64,000 bases of DNA from Osedax fenrisi (taxonomy: Eukaryota > Annelida > Polychaeta > Sabellida > Siboglinidae): positions 97,495,062 through 97,559,061 of the forward strand of contig OZ025239.1 in assembly GCA_964019155.1 (NCBI GenBank). Direction: 5' to 3'. Positions 38,861 through 52,359 of the stretch are shown here, in pieces. The position numbers were made by a program, and so were the translations under genes. Position 1 is the stretch's first letter; each line of letters starts with the position of its first letter. A model generated the notes under the pieces. It had not been told where the DNA came from. It saw only the letters and a list, made by a program, of their open reading frames with translations, and did no database searches.

Positions 38861-39803
38861 AAATATGTGAATAAATTGTGGGATCATAAGGGAGATATAA
38901 ATTCTTTAATGAAGTACATATACAATAAATATAATTATAAATAATGATTTTGTATACTTATACTATTTGTACAAATAAAACAATCTTAATTCTAAGTAAA
39001 TACATATTGTATTTCAATATTCCATTATTTAAATTTATATTATTTAAATTTTTTGGATTTTAATACATTCCTGAAAGGAATTTTTTTTTAATAAATTTGT
39101 TGGAAAGATTATTTATATTTAAAAAAAAATCTATATATTATGTAAAGAAAAAAAATCTATATATTATATATATTGAAAAAATAATATAAAATATAAATAC
39201 TAATAATAATATATTAAAAAATTATGTAAATAAAGGTTAATTTTTAAAATAGATGGTGGAGTCAAACTAATCCTCCTAAAAAAGTGTGGACGTGCATAAT
39301 AATAATAAATTAATAAATTGATAATTTCATTATATTTACAGTTTACTGATATATTGTTGTACTATAATATAATAATGTTATACAATTGATATTCAATTTG
39401 TTAAAAAAAAATTACTGTATATAAATAATGTTATGGTTTTAAATGTATAATTTTTGAAAACTTCACTCCATCATACTCTACGGCGTTCATTATACATATA
39501 TATTGTACACTATATGACAGTATGTTTTATAAACTCTGACTTAGATTTACTAGTTATTAATTAAATTTATCAACTATAAGCCATCAAGTAATCAACGTCT
39601 ATCTTAATATGCACTATATATATAATCATATTAGTAATAGTTGTTTTATCTAATTATATCTTTTATACATATTCCATTATAATAATGTATATTTAAAAAC
39701 CAATGAACTAATTAGTTCTTAGTTCATTAATACATTAATGTGGGACGTGAAATAAATCACAGAATTGTTAAACAAAAATTAGTGTGTACATTAAAACTAT
39801 TAG

Positions 39804-39837
<34 letters not shown>

Positions 39838-40955
39838 AATAAATCTTATTGATGAGAGATATATTTTATAAAATAAATTATTGCACAATATGTATCGCTG
39901 TTGTAATATCCAATGTGTTTATTTGACCTACAAAATATACAAAATTGGAACATATATCGAATACATAAAATAATTATATCCAATGTGTTTATTGTACCTA
40001 TAATATATACAACATCGGAAAGTTGTTATATATTTACGTTGACGGTCAACGTGTTTGGATGCTTGGAAAATGTTATATATTATAATACATTTATATATTT
40101 TTTAAAATGGTAAAAAAAAATGTGTAATATTTTACATTTTAATATTATATATAATACTTTTTTTAGATAATTGTATTATTAAACATTATATTATTGTATA
40201 TTTTTGAACTCTAACAAATATACTGTTTTGAAAGTATGTTTTTCTTGTGATTAATAAGATAAATTTATTTTTATCTATATGAAATACTTAAAATAAATAT
40301 TATAATTGTCATGAATAAGATACTTAAATAAAATATTTCTACTTATTAATATAAAATAAAATATTTAAATATAAATAGGTTTAATTAGGTTAGTTTTATT
40401 TTACAGACGAGTTAATGGCAGAAGTTTAGGATCAACAATATTATTTATGATACAAATAGCTTTTTTTAAATAAAACTAATGGATAATCTATTACTATAGT
40501 TATTACCCCATATTTCAATATACAATAAATAGTTTGTAGTATCGTTCACTGTTATGTATTATTTTTTATATTATTTATATTTTATATATTTATATTGTTT
40601 AACATGATTTCTTTATAAAATAGTTGTTTCTATTAGCCTTTTGTAATATTTATAAATATATTTATAAATATATATATATATATATATAACTAAGTTTTCT
40701 AAATGATCAGACATACTATTAGGATATTGTTCAAATCTTAATAAAATATGTCTTATAATACTATTTATAAGTAATATTATATAACGATGTATAAATAGAT
40801 AGATATATAGATAGATAATAGTGCATTGAATAGATTCAAAATGATGGGTAACAATAAATAATAATGACAGGAATATATAAAGAATAGTAAACAAATATAA
40901 ATAAGTTGTGATTTACACACACCGAAAGTAAATAAAATAATAATAAAAGCAATAT
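38860..40955. other. 2.1-kb segment present only in unit C, no gene seen
   Basis: It separates SINE and LINE-A in unit C and is missing at 17342/17343 in unit B. The part 39600-40050 has an inverted homologue at about 51030-51420. It contains a (TA)n at 39810-39833 and a duplicated ATCCAATGTGTTTATT block (39908 and 39978). The small frames here are not convincing. Confidence 0.6.
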
Positions 40956-40956
40956 T

Positions 40957-42290
40957 TGGGATGTTGATTAAACGAGCTGAACACATTATCAAATAACTAG
41001 ATAATAGGTCTCCCATATAGGATTATATGCACATAAATCCTGAGGGATGGACGGTACCTACATATTTGTTGTTTGGCATCTCTACACACTTAGAATATCA
41101 AATGATTATAGAGTAGGTATGATCAAATACCCAAATAAAGTACAAAACGAAAACGAAAACTAGAAAAACAATACAATTTTAAAAATAACGACATTACATT
41201 TATGCATGTTGAGCATAAAAGGTGCCATTAATATTAAGAGTATCTATATTTGTAATAAATATGCTTATAGATTTAGCCGAAGCCACATAACCAGGAAGTG
41301 AATTCCAAGCCGTACTCACTCTGTTGCTGAATGAATTGATAGTTGATTTATTAATGCATTTGTCTTGATTAGAGGTAATAAGTTTGTTTAGGCCAATAAA
41401 GTAATTGCCTGGATTCCAAATAGTTGAACCATATTCAAGTAATGGACGTATATAGGTGGTATAAGCTTTGACTAGGTGACTACGAATTATGTGTAATGAA
41501 ACATCTAAAATTTATATTAAAGATCACATAGGCTTTTCTACATATGTTGTTAATATGAATATTGAATTTAATATTATCATCAAAAACAATACCAAGGTCT
41601 CGAAAATTAGAGTATTTTGGAATCAAGGTATTATTTAGCGAATACAAAGATATATCGGATTTTCCAATTTCACATTTATCAAATGCTATTTCAGGGTTCA
41701 ATTTTACTTTTCAATCATAGAGATCAAATAGTCCTGATTGAAGGATAATTCGTTCAGTAGTATTCATATAGGATAGAGAAAAATTAGTATTATCGTCAAA
41801 AAGAAGGCATGTTAGCTGTGATAAAATATCGAAGGGAAGTCATTGATATATATTAAAATAGAAGAGGTCCAATAACGGAACATTGAGGAACACCTGAACT
41901 TGCATGAATATAACCAGAAAATACATCATTTACCTTAGTTCTTTGAACCTGATTGGTAAGGTATGAGCTAAACCTCTTAAGTACATTACCAGCAATCTCT
42001 AATTTAGACATCTTCAATAGAAGTTTAGAATGACATACTTTATCGAAAGCTTTAGCCATATCGATATATATATATATAATATCAGTATTAAAATAATGGT
42101 TAGTGTCTCTAATTATAGTTCTATACAATTCTATAAGTTGAAGTCCAGTGATTCAACCGGCTAAAAATCCATACTGTTCCGTACATAATAGTTTATTAGA
42201 TCTTAAATAATATAATAGATAGTAAGATAATATTTTTTCAAAAATAAAATTACTAGATTACTAATATCTAATTGAAGTATACTTTATACT
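40957..42290 (-). pseudogene. LINE-A relic in unit C, most complete copy
   Basis: On the minus strand: YGFLA, IDMAKAFDKVCHSKLL (motif A), SSGVPQCSVIGPLLF (motif B), a decayed motif C, then DLGIVFDDNIKFNIHI and the C-terminal STAWNSLPGYVASAKS followed by a stop near 41216. Frames are broken between 41700 and 41853. The 3' untranslated part reaches about 40957. Confidence 0.8.
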
Positions 42291-42429
42291 AAATTAAATA
42301 CTTTAAATACATATTAATTCTGGAAATGAAACCTGGAATATTAATATTTAATTAAGGTATTATTTTATATAACAGCTTTTACTATATTATATTATCATAA
42401 CATATATATTTAATTATTAAAATTAGATA

Positions 42430-43700
42430 ACCAATGTTCCTTCACTTATGTTCATATCTCTCGATAAAAAGCTTTTTATCGAATAGATAACAAAGAGGAT
42501 CAATCTGATTCGGCAAATATTGTATATGGAGTACCCTAGGGTTCTTTGATTGGTCCATTACTATTAATGATTTATATAAATAATCTAGTTGATAGTATTG
42601 ATAAAGATATTACAATTAATCATTTTGCTGATGATATGAAATTAAGTCAATTATCAAGTAATTCATTTTATAATTAGTCAATATTATGGAAATAGGAATA
42701 TTCGGCCAAAAAATCATTTTCATTTATATTAGGTAAAGCTAACATTCCAACATAATATGTTAATGATACTATAATTATATATTGCTCTTCCTATATAGAT
42801 TTAGGTATAACTAATGATGATAATCTATATTTTAAAAACATAATGGTGTGTGTCGTACTAAATCCTATAATATTATTAATCGTATAATTCATTACTTTAT
42901 TACAAATAATGTTACTGGAATATTAACAGCATATATATATATATTCTATACTAGTCCTAATATAAAATTTATATCATATATGTGGAATCCTGGTATAGAT
43001 TCAAGAGGCTAAACTGAACTTAAAATATAACTTGAAGAGTAAACAGAACTTTACTCGTTGTATTTTTTCTTGTCAAATATCATATAAAGTTATGAAGAGT
43101 GCATTAAAGTATTTGATATAGATTCTCTTGAAATGCGCCGATTTAGATACGATTAAATAATTATTTATAAACTCATCTATTGTTTAATTGATATTGATCC
43201 TTCTTTAATTGTACACATTTATACTATCAATATTAGTCGAGGCCACTATGAAAGACTATTACTAGATAAAAGACCATTAATAGATAAAGCAAGAATTAAC
43301 TGCGAAGAAATCTATATATAGAGTAGCCTATATATGGGATATTCTGGTTGAGGATATAATTAATGTAAAAATAGTAATGTATTCAAATCAAAAATTAAAA
43401 ATATTATTAAGTAATATAACCTTTAAATACGTACATTCCATATGTTTCATTTAGAGGATATACCCTCATCATATTGTTTATATTATTCTATGTTTATTTA
43501 TCATTTTCCGGTCCATATAATTCTTCCTATTATTATTTACAATGTATACATATTTATAATACATTATTTATATATTATTTTTATTTACTTGTTATGATCA
43601 TTTTATACTAACATATATTATTATACATATCTTTATTTATTAAATAATGTATTATCATTTGTACACTCGTAATAAAATGTAAATGAATTGAATTGACACC
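42430..43700 (+). pseudogene. LINE-B relic in unit C
   Basis: Homologue of 18225-19495 with the same motif order (GSLIGPLLLMIYINNL, HFADDMK). It ends in the ATGAATTGAATTGAC tail near 43697. The tail region is duplicated again at 44356-44490. Confidence 0.75.
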
Positions 43701-45140
43701 TCAAGTAATTTATTTACTTACAAAATATCCTATAAAATATAAAATAGATATATATTAATAAAATGATATTATATTAAATAAATAAATATTTAAATATTTA
43801 ACATTTTTAATTTTTATATATCCTACTAAAATAGTATTGTTAATATTAAAGTATACTTTTGAAAATCTTTTAGTATTTTTGGTTCAACGAATATTGATTT
43901 ATAATAATATAATATAATAAAATGAAATGCATCTACTTCCCTATTAATAATATCTATATTTTAGACAATACTTTCTTTACAAACGCTTTTGTTGATAACA
44001 TTTTGATCGTATTTGAATTGTTATCATCATATTTATTAGAGCATAGTTAAATAGATTATTAATTCATAAATATAATACAACTATTTAATACGAGTTGATG
44101 ACTTATTTTTATGTTATAAATGACTCGATTTTATGAGACAAATTAAGAGTTTGATTATAAGGTCAGACAAATGACTCATATGATAACAATTACCGAGTCA
44201 AATGAGTCATTTTTATAATTGCATATAATGTATCTCTAAAATAAGTTTGAAAATAAGCGACTCATAGTGATATGACATTTTAAATATTTCAAATGCACTC
44301 CAGCTAGCCGGTTATTATCTCATTATCCGAAATAGATATTCTACTTCAGAAATTATATATTATTTTTATTTACTTGTTATGATCATTTTATACTAACATA
44401 TATTATTATACATATCTTTATTTATTAAATAATGTATTATCATTTGTACACTCGTAATAAAATGTAAATGAATTGAATTGACACCTCAAGTAATTTATTT
44501 ACTTACAAAATATCCTATAAAATATAAAATAGATATATATTAATAAAATGATATTATATTAAATAAATAAATATTTAAATATTTAACATTTTTAATTTTT
44601 ATATATCCTACTAAAATAGTATTGTTAATATTAAAGTATACTTTTGAAAATCTTTTAGTATTTTTTGGTTCAACGAATATTGATCTATAATCCCTATTAA
44701 TAATATCTATATTTTAACGATACTTGTTTTATAAACGCTTTTGTTGATAAAATGTTGATCTTTTGTTGATATATAATATTCTTATTTGAATTTTTATCAT
44801 CATTTGTATTAGAGCATTGTTAAATAGATTATTAATTCATTAATATAATACAACTATTTATTACGAGTTGGTGACTTATTTTTATGTTATAAATGACTCG
44901 ATTTTATGAGTAAAATTAAGAGTTTGATTATAAAACTATTCAGAAAATGACTCAGTTTAAAAGTAATCATATGATAACAATTACCGAGATAAATTAGTTA
45001 TTTATATAATTGCATATAAGGTATCACTAAAATAAGTTTGAAAATAAGCGACTCATAGTGATATGACATTTTAAATGTTTCAAATGCACTCCAGCTAGCC
45101 GGTTATTATCTCATTACCCGAAATAGATATTCTACTTCAG
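43571..45140 (+). repeat. Partial tandem duplication of 785 bp, unit C
   Basis: The stretch starting TATATTATTTTTATTTACTT at 43571 restarts at 44356. The first halves of the two copies are nearly identical. The second half of copy 1 is almost identical to unit B (19601-20156), whereas that of copy 2 is diverged. Confidence 0.8.
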
Positions 45141-45794
45141 AAATTTCAAATAAACTGTACCTATAGTGATATATATAATTTATGGGAATACATATTTGTA
45201 TTTTCGAAATTAAAAAGATTCCTTTTTAACGGTATATCACTTTATAATTATTAGTATTAATTGTATTATATCTAGCGATAGGAATTATATATAGTGCATT
45301 TATAAATGGGTTTTTATGTATAGATATTACCTATAGATATTCTTTAAATATGTAATAAATAATGTATACTAATCTATAGGTTTATACCTAATTATAGTAT
45401 TAAGTATTATTTTGTTGAGAATATTTGATAACATAATTAAGTTTATTTAATCAATAAAGTATATATTAACTGTAATGAACTTACTTATTATGTGAAATTA
45501 CTAATGAACTATATTATACGAATATTTATATATAAATCACCACCAAGCTTTTTATCATTACAAAAATAAGTATCTATTCATTTAAAAGATTTATTTCCAT
45601 CTATTTTTAATTTTAATAATTAATATATTTATCACAGAATAATTTATTATTTGATAGATTTAAAAATAAATATATATATATTACCAATATATTAATTATA
45701 TTATATTCTACGCATTTTATATACAGTCGACAAATACTGATAAATATTATGTAATAAACTATGATAAATTATTATGAACAATATATATTATTGT

Positions 45795-45910
45795 TATTGT
45801 TATATTCATTTTAGTGGAGCCATTTCATTCCATCTAATAATGTAGATGAAATTATGTACTTATAACCTATAACTAAATTGCCGTATCGCTAGTGCCCATG
45901 CTAAATTGTT
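45795..45910 (-). mobile_element. Diverged SINE-like tail, unit C
   Basis: Counterpart of 8030-8145 (TTGTTATTGTTATATTCATT then GTGGAGCCATTTCATTCCAT). Confidence 0.55.
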
Positions 45911-46130
45911 CTCGTGTAAAGGCATTTATATTGTAATGACATTCAATTACTTGTTATCGTAATTATATAATATTACTTCTGAATATTATTTTAATACTAT
46001 TAACCCTATGAATCCCAGCCATTTTTAATAAAATGTGAACATAATCAATAGATATCGTGATTGGGAAATAATTATTATTATATGTTAATTTGTTTATAAT
46101 ATATTTATTATCTACGTATATGCATATATG

Positions 46131-46133
<3 letters not shown>

Positions 46134-46178
<45 letters not shown>
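46134..46178. repeat. (TA)n, unit C 5' flank
   Basis: About 45 bp. The inverted homologue in the unit A side is at 7770-7799. The frames over both (7650-7967, 45963-46280) are translations of the repeat and its flanks, not genes. Confidence 0.9.
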
Positions 46179-46181
<3 letters not shown>

Positions 46182-46839
46182 TAATTGATATTGAAATAAA
46201 ATATATAGAATATATAGGAAATGAAATAAAAAAATATTTGAGAATACATATTGATAAACTTTGGACTTGACTTTTTCCAAATATTATTTTCATTTCAGTA
46301 AATCTAATATTATATTCCATATTTCATGAATATTATTTTTTTTAATTAATTTACTATGTATTTAAAATATGTATATATATATTCAGTATAGTTTTGATAC
46401 AATTACTTTTATATCTTGATATACAATATTATATTTGGTTATTTTTAGAAATTAACCAAATATATGCTAATTTCAATCTATAATTTCATATGATTATAAA
46501 AGAACTATTAATAATTCTTGATATATATATTCCAATTATATATTAGCGATTGTGATGATATTTAAACATACTATAAGTGAGTTAAACCTATAGTCTACTA
46601 TGTATCTATGCTGAACACATACATGTGTGTATCTATGTAATCTTTATATTTATAAATTAATCGTAGGTTGTACAAATGCTCAATCTAATAATATAGGTCA
46701 GTTGTTCTTAGAAGGTAAATTTTCCTATGATGATCTTAGGAAAATCCTTAGCCATCTCCAAAATATTAAGTATTGTTTTAAGATATTACTTGGGTGATTT
46801 ATTTTCTCAGATCAACTGGCCCCTGTCAATAACAAAGTG

Positions 46840-47300
46840 AACTCGTATTTGTAAATAGGACATCATTACATATTCTAGATAATTATAATTAAAACATTCA
46901 TTTTTTAAATAAATTATAATTATATCCTGCTATATACCACAATATAATGTATGTGGGTGTCACTTACGGGTATACCCTTCTCACTATAGTGAAATATGAT
47001 GATATATTATGTAATGACCGTATACACTATAAATAGATTGATACCTACCACATTGATAACAGTGAACTCGTATTTGCAAATAGGACTTTATTACATTTTC
47101 TAGAGAATTATAATTAAAATATTACTTTTTTAAATAAATTATAATTATATACTGCTATAGACCACAATATAATGTATGTGGGTGTCAGTTACGAGTATAC
47201 CCTTCTCACTATAGTGAAATAGTATAATTTATTATGTAATTATAATTATACCGTATACCGTAATTATACCGTATACGGTATAAACTATAAATAGATTGAT
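46840..47300 (-). repeat. Tandem repeat of about 220 bp, unit C
   Basis: Two units matching 6790-7133. At 47240-47290 a short ACCGTAT/ATACGGT palindromic expansion is added. Confidence 0.65.
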
Positions 47301-47566
47301 ACCTACCACATTGTATCAAAACAAGTCTACAAATAAATCATGCAAATTAAGTCGTAGGTCATTATAATAGTATTAATTCATTAGTAGTGACGTACAATAC
47401 ACGTCGTACATATATTATATATAACAAAGCCTCGATATAACACGTGTGTTAACTAATATCGTGTACTGCGAAGTGTTTCATTAATATATATACAAATTAA
47501 TTTGATAATAAATACCGCAATATGTTGCATCAATAGTGGCTATATATCCAGGGATAATTATATATA

Positions 47567-47705
47567 TTGTTATTGTTATTGTTATTTTGGAGAAGTCTTT
47601 CATCACATTCAGTAATGTAGGTCACATTTTCACTTATGACCAAATAGATTTAATGTCCCTGCGAATCCGATATCGTGTTATGGCATAATGATACATGTTT
47701 TCTAG
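47567..47705 (-). mobile_element. SINE 3' half, unit C
   Basis: Counterpart of 5790-5925, more diverged (GGAGAAGTCTTTCATCACAT). Confidence 0.65.
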
Positions 47706-48529
47706 AATCGATCATATTTATACTCCATAATACATATATATATATATATAATATATATTATATATATATATATATACTTGTTTATAAACAAATTATATAT
47801 TATATATTATATATATATATATAACTCTAGCATAATAATAATATATTATAATGTATTCGACTAATTATACTATTAAATATAAAAAATAGAACTTTTAATC
47901 TTTTACTACTAAACTTTCAAACGCTTCAAACTATTTACACTAGTCTATAAACTATGGATACATATTGGATATTCTATTAGCTGTATTGAAGTATTAACTT
48001 CTGGATATACATCTGATAATTATAATGTATTTAATATATTCATAATAAGATAGTACACAAGTATCCTACCTAAGTTGATAATCAACTATAGCTTCATTAA
48101 TGATGACACTTATTCATTTAGATTACAATATTAGGATAGTATATATTTAATACTATATTTAAATTACATAATTTAATTATTACATAACTAGTAGTAGTTA
48201 TTTACATATAAAGAATAATAAGTTATCATACATAATATTACTATAAATAGATAGATTACATCAGTTAATCTCTGATAATATAATTACATTTAAAATAATA
48301 TGCATTATTCATAATATTATGTTTATAAAAAAATACTATTGTATACCTATCTCTCAATAATGAATGAAGAATACCTCAATACTGCAATACTTAAATAGTA
48401 TTCTAAAGATTAATCCAAAGCGGAATGGAAGAATACATTTCAGTTAGAATCCACATTAATGATTCTTCCATAAGAAACGAATTATCCTTTCATTAACTTT
48501 CCTTATTTCACATAAAACGTTTAAAATAT

Positions 48530-48568
48530 AGTTACGCCTACAGTTACGCCTATAGTTACGCCTATAGT
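48530..48568 (-). repeat. 12-bp minisatellite, third flank
   Basis: About three units of GTTACGCCTATA, the shortest version of this array. Confidence 0.7.
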
Positions 48569-48599
48569 GTTAATCGTATTAACTTAATACTAATATAGG

Positions 48600-48929
48600 A
48601 TTTAATTTTATTATAAACACTTGTAATATTATATCTATATAATAAGTAGATGATGATGTACCTATATAATAATAATTATAATCAGAGTTTGGGCATTAGC
48701 CTGGATGAACGAAAAAGCAGAGCTTATCAAGTCGTTCACCCAATGTGATTGTGGGGGGAAAAATTATGTATAAAATTAAAATAATATTAAATAAAATAAT
48801 AGATTATAAAATAAAATTTCTATCCAGGATATCAGTAAAAAAATAGTCATAAAAAAATCTACATAGAATACTTTATATCGATTGCTAATGAAAGTCGATA
48901 AATGTGTATCAACTTGGAGGATTTGTGGT

Positions 48930-48964
<35 letters not shown>

Positions 48965-49290
48965 TGTTAATATATCTATGTACAATTAATATTATATTTA
49001 TATATATATATATATATATTATTTGAATATATTCAACTCTCCACGCGATCTAGTCATGTTGAAACAATTATTTCTGTTTAATAAATAAATTTATTAATTT
49101 GACTTATATTTTGTAATATATATTTATCTTAATTTGTAAAGAGTTATTTGCCCATGATCCATTTAGAAAATTATAATATGTTAATTAATGAATGATATAT
49201 AAGTATTATAAGAACAAATTGGTTCAAACTGCCCCATTCTCCCTTATCGATAAATTAAAATAAATTATAAAGTGAGTAGGTATACAAACA
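48600..49290. other. Unique A+T-rich stretch in the third flank
   Basis: No homologue in the other units was noticed and no gene seen. Contains (TA)n at about 48935-48961 and a G+C-richer TTATCAAGTCGTTCACCCAA segment at 48725-48755. Confidence 0.5.
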
Positions 49291-49292
49291 AT

Positions 49293-49342
49293 ATAATTCA
49301 ACGAATAGAAATAGCTCAAGCTATTTCTATTCGTTGAATTAT
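49293..49342. repeat. Perfect 50-bp palindrome with 2-nt centre
   Basis: Arms of 24 bp beginning ATAATTCAACGAATAGAAAT, with CA at the centre and the exact complement following. It would extrude as a nearly loopless hairpin. Confidence 0.85.
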
Positions 49343-50449
49343 TACTAGAGATATAATAATGTAATAATTATCACTAGAGAGAAGGTATCAGGTTGGTCAG
49401 TCCCATATAAGTTGAATAAGTTCATAAATGTTGGTCATTACCTGAAATGAAGTGAGATGATGTGAAACAAGTATCAAATCAATGCAAATAAGTATGATTC
49501 ATATTTTGGAAATTCCCTCCCCATTTTAAATTCCCAAAATAATGAACTTCCCTATTACGTAATAGTATACACTATATACTACACTAATATATTGTATAAT
49601 CAATACATAATATTTAAATATTGAAATATAGTTAATTTATTATGTTTATTAATTGTATTAAATAATTTATATTATGTTTACAAATTTTCCTAACTAAGTT
49701 GAAATCCATATATTTGTAATGATGAACTAAAAAATATATATCCATAATATAATTATTTTTAATAAAATCATTATTATTAACATAAATTATCATAATAGGA
49801 AATACATAAACTATAAAAAATATGAACTTAATACTACAATTTCTATGTATAGAAATACGGTTATGAACAATAAAGAAAAAACACATGTGTACCTGGATTA
49901 TATTACTGTTATATCACGATTGTAAAGGCTCATAATATTATTCTATGTTTTATAAAATTAAAGATTAAATAAGAAGATAAATCTATTTATTCGTCTGGGT
50001 AATTCATTTCCTATTTATCGAATAATCTTAATGATGAACAAAGAGAGTTCTTAAAATAAGTTATGTGAAATCTGTTGGCTATTTTTAATTAATTAATACA
50101 GTTAAATGGAAATATCTCCTACAATCTCGATGTTATCTTGAGGTATTGTAGATATGGAATGCATCTGTACGAAACACCGGACTTTCAGGCGAGGTGTGAA
50201 TTAAATACGCGAGAGTAAGATTGCGGTTCTACAAAAGTAGAATTAGGTTTCGTGGCCGTCGTTGCCTATCCTTATATATTACAGAGTTAAATACTCGTTT
50301 TTACGGGTAAAAGTCACATGGTTTTAAATGTGAAAATGTGAAAACAAATTGAAAATGTGAAAATTATAAAATATGCGTTAAATGTGAAAATCAAATCGTG
50401 TATAATTGAATAATCTTGAATCATATGTTATAATTAATCAGAACGCTTA

Positions 50450-52180
50450 TAACTCGTTAATATACATTAAATAATTTAAAACGTATCAATCATAATTATT
50501 ATTTTAAAACAGATAATTTTTAATTTTTAATTAATTATTTAATTAAAATTAATGAATTTAAATATTGTATTAAATATATTATTTAATTTATTAATGACAT
50601 AATATATTATATCATCAAATTGACAAAATTTATAATAAATATCATACTAATATAAATTAGTAATCTAATAGAATAAATGTAACACAAATTTTACAAATTC
50701 ATTTGAAATTTTCAGCTATATAAATACAATATATAAGTGCATATTTATCGGATAAACTATCATTAGATTATGTATATATTATCGCTATTAAACCATTCTA
50801 TATATATAATTGAATGGAACACTTATTAACAACTTTTCGATCTTTTTCAACATTAATTTATCCATTTGTATAATTACATTTAATTAAATTGTCACACATT
50901 TTAATTATTATTATTTTAATAATAATTATAATATATGTATGTGTGCGGTAGTGGGTTAGTAGTTAAGGGTAGTCATTTTTCAGGTACAACAATAAAACAA
51001 CTGAGTATCTCTACCAAATCGTCATCCCGCACACTAAACACGTTGACCATCAACATAAAATATATAACAACGTTATAATTTTGTATATATTCTAGGTCAA
51101 ATAAACACTTTGGATATAATTATATAATTTATGCAATATATGTTCCAATTTTGTATATTTTATAGATCGAATAAACACTTTGGATACACACACACATATA
51201 TACATATTATCTAATAGTGTTAATGTACACACTTATTTCTGTTTAATATTTCTGTGATTTAATTCACATCCCAGATTAATGTACTAATGCACTAATAAAC
51301 TAATTAGTTCTTTAGTTTGGAAATATACACTATTATAATGGAATATGAATATAAGATATAATTAGATAAAACAACTATTAATAATATGATTATATATATA
51401 TATAGTCAAGTATAGGATATATATATACTTGTTATTAATATATTTTAATCAACTTATCTTTATAAAATAGGTACACTGTATTACAAAGGTTTAGTATTTA
51501 ATATAATATTATTGAGCTATAGATATTAGATACTGATAATAGAGGTGAATAGCATACCACGAATGTATTATATCATACCTGTCGTGAATAATGTGTAAAA
51601 TGAAGCCTTACCATAATACACACACATTTCGTCACCCACCACACCCACTGCACTGGTAAGTGTGTTATTATGGAAATAGTGTTTAGCGCGAAAATTGAAA
51701 TTAACTGTATTGTTTATTTACTTCCTTGTTTGATAATTATTCCTATTTATTCTACTTCCTATATTGACAATTTAGCAATATTTAGATTGTTTATCATATA
51801 AGTTATAATACAAGTTATTTTAATAAGGTAATATAATAATATTATTGTTAAATATAAACATATATACATATATAATTGATAGATGTTATCATAGAGCTAG
51901 AGAAAAACTATCTAGCTCTATGTCCTTTATTCAGAATTATATAAAATAATATTATGGGATATACTAAAACCTAGTTGTAATCCAGTTGTAATTTCATAAT
52001 TTATTTGTATATAATATAATTAATATGATACTTAGATACTATATATATATATATAGTATAATATTTGAAGAATAATTATATATATATTATAATATATTAT
52101 AATATTATTATAATATTGAAGAAAATTCATTGATATATTTAAGAAAGAGAATTTAATAATAGGTTTATCACACAATCATT
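50450..52180. other. Intergenic A+T-rich DNA between the array and LINE-D
   Basis: No gene seen. Contains a 90-bp segment bounded by GTGTGCGG and CCGCACAC inverted octamers (50941-51030), the inverted homologue at 51030-51420, an imperfect hairpin of CCATAATACACACAC type at about 51612-51676, and a perfect 12-bp-arm hairpin CATAGAGCTAGA/TCTAGCTCTATG at 51890-51922. Confidence 0.5.
51030..51420. repeat. Inverted homologue of 39600-40050
   Basis: Shares ACGTTGACC-type sequence, the doubled AATAAACACTTTGGAT block and the TTAATGTACTAATGCACTAAT segment with 39600-40050 in reverse orientation. Confidence 0.65.
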
Positions 52181-52184
52181 TTTT

Positions 52185-52305
52185 TACTTAGTTATTTGAA
52201 ATCGATTAGTAAGATATGAGTTTAAATACTTAAGTATATTACCACTTATCTCTAATTTAGATAGCTTCAATATAATTTTAGAATTAAATACTTTGCACTC
52301 TATTA
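52185..52305 (-). pseudogene. Short diverged LINE-A fragment
   Basis: Corresponds to the stretch between motif A and motif B of LINE-A (compare 41935-42055), with many substitutions. It abuts LINE-D on its right. Confidence 0.55.
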
Positions 52306-52359
52306 CGTTTATCAACATATCTTATTCTAAGTCTCCCTATTTTAATATTTAACTTGTTA

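Larger units (their letters stand above)
38245..47830 (-). repeat. 5'-flank module of the MMP-C unit
   Basis: Same order as 16769-22870 with three additions: the 2.1-kb segment 38860-40955, a fuller LINE-A, and a partial tandem duplication at 43571-45140. It ends near a (TA)n at about 47740-47822, where the next 3'-flank module begins. Confidence 0.8.
47830..50450 (-). repeat. Third, geneless 3'-flank module
   Basis: Follows the 5' flank of unit C as 30923-34633 follows that of unit B, but it is more diverged and interrupted. It matches at 47930-48590, including the 12-bp minisatellite, and at about 49390-50450. The segment 48600-49390 has no counterpart. Homology ends near 50450 before any MMP exon is reached, so a further tandem gene has been lost or rearranged away. 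Confidence 0.7.

Noticed and set aside
50941..51030. tRNA-like segment with GTGTGCGG/CCGCACAC ends
   Set aside because: The ends pair but there is no TTCGA-type T arm and no clear anticodon arm. Recorded only as a hairpin.
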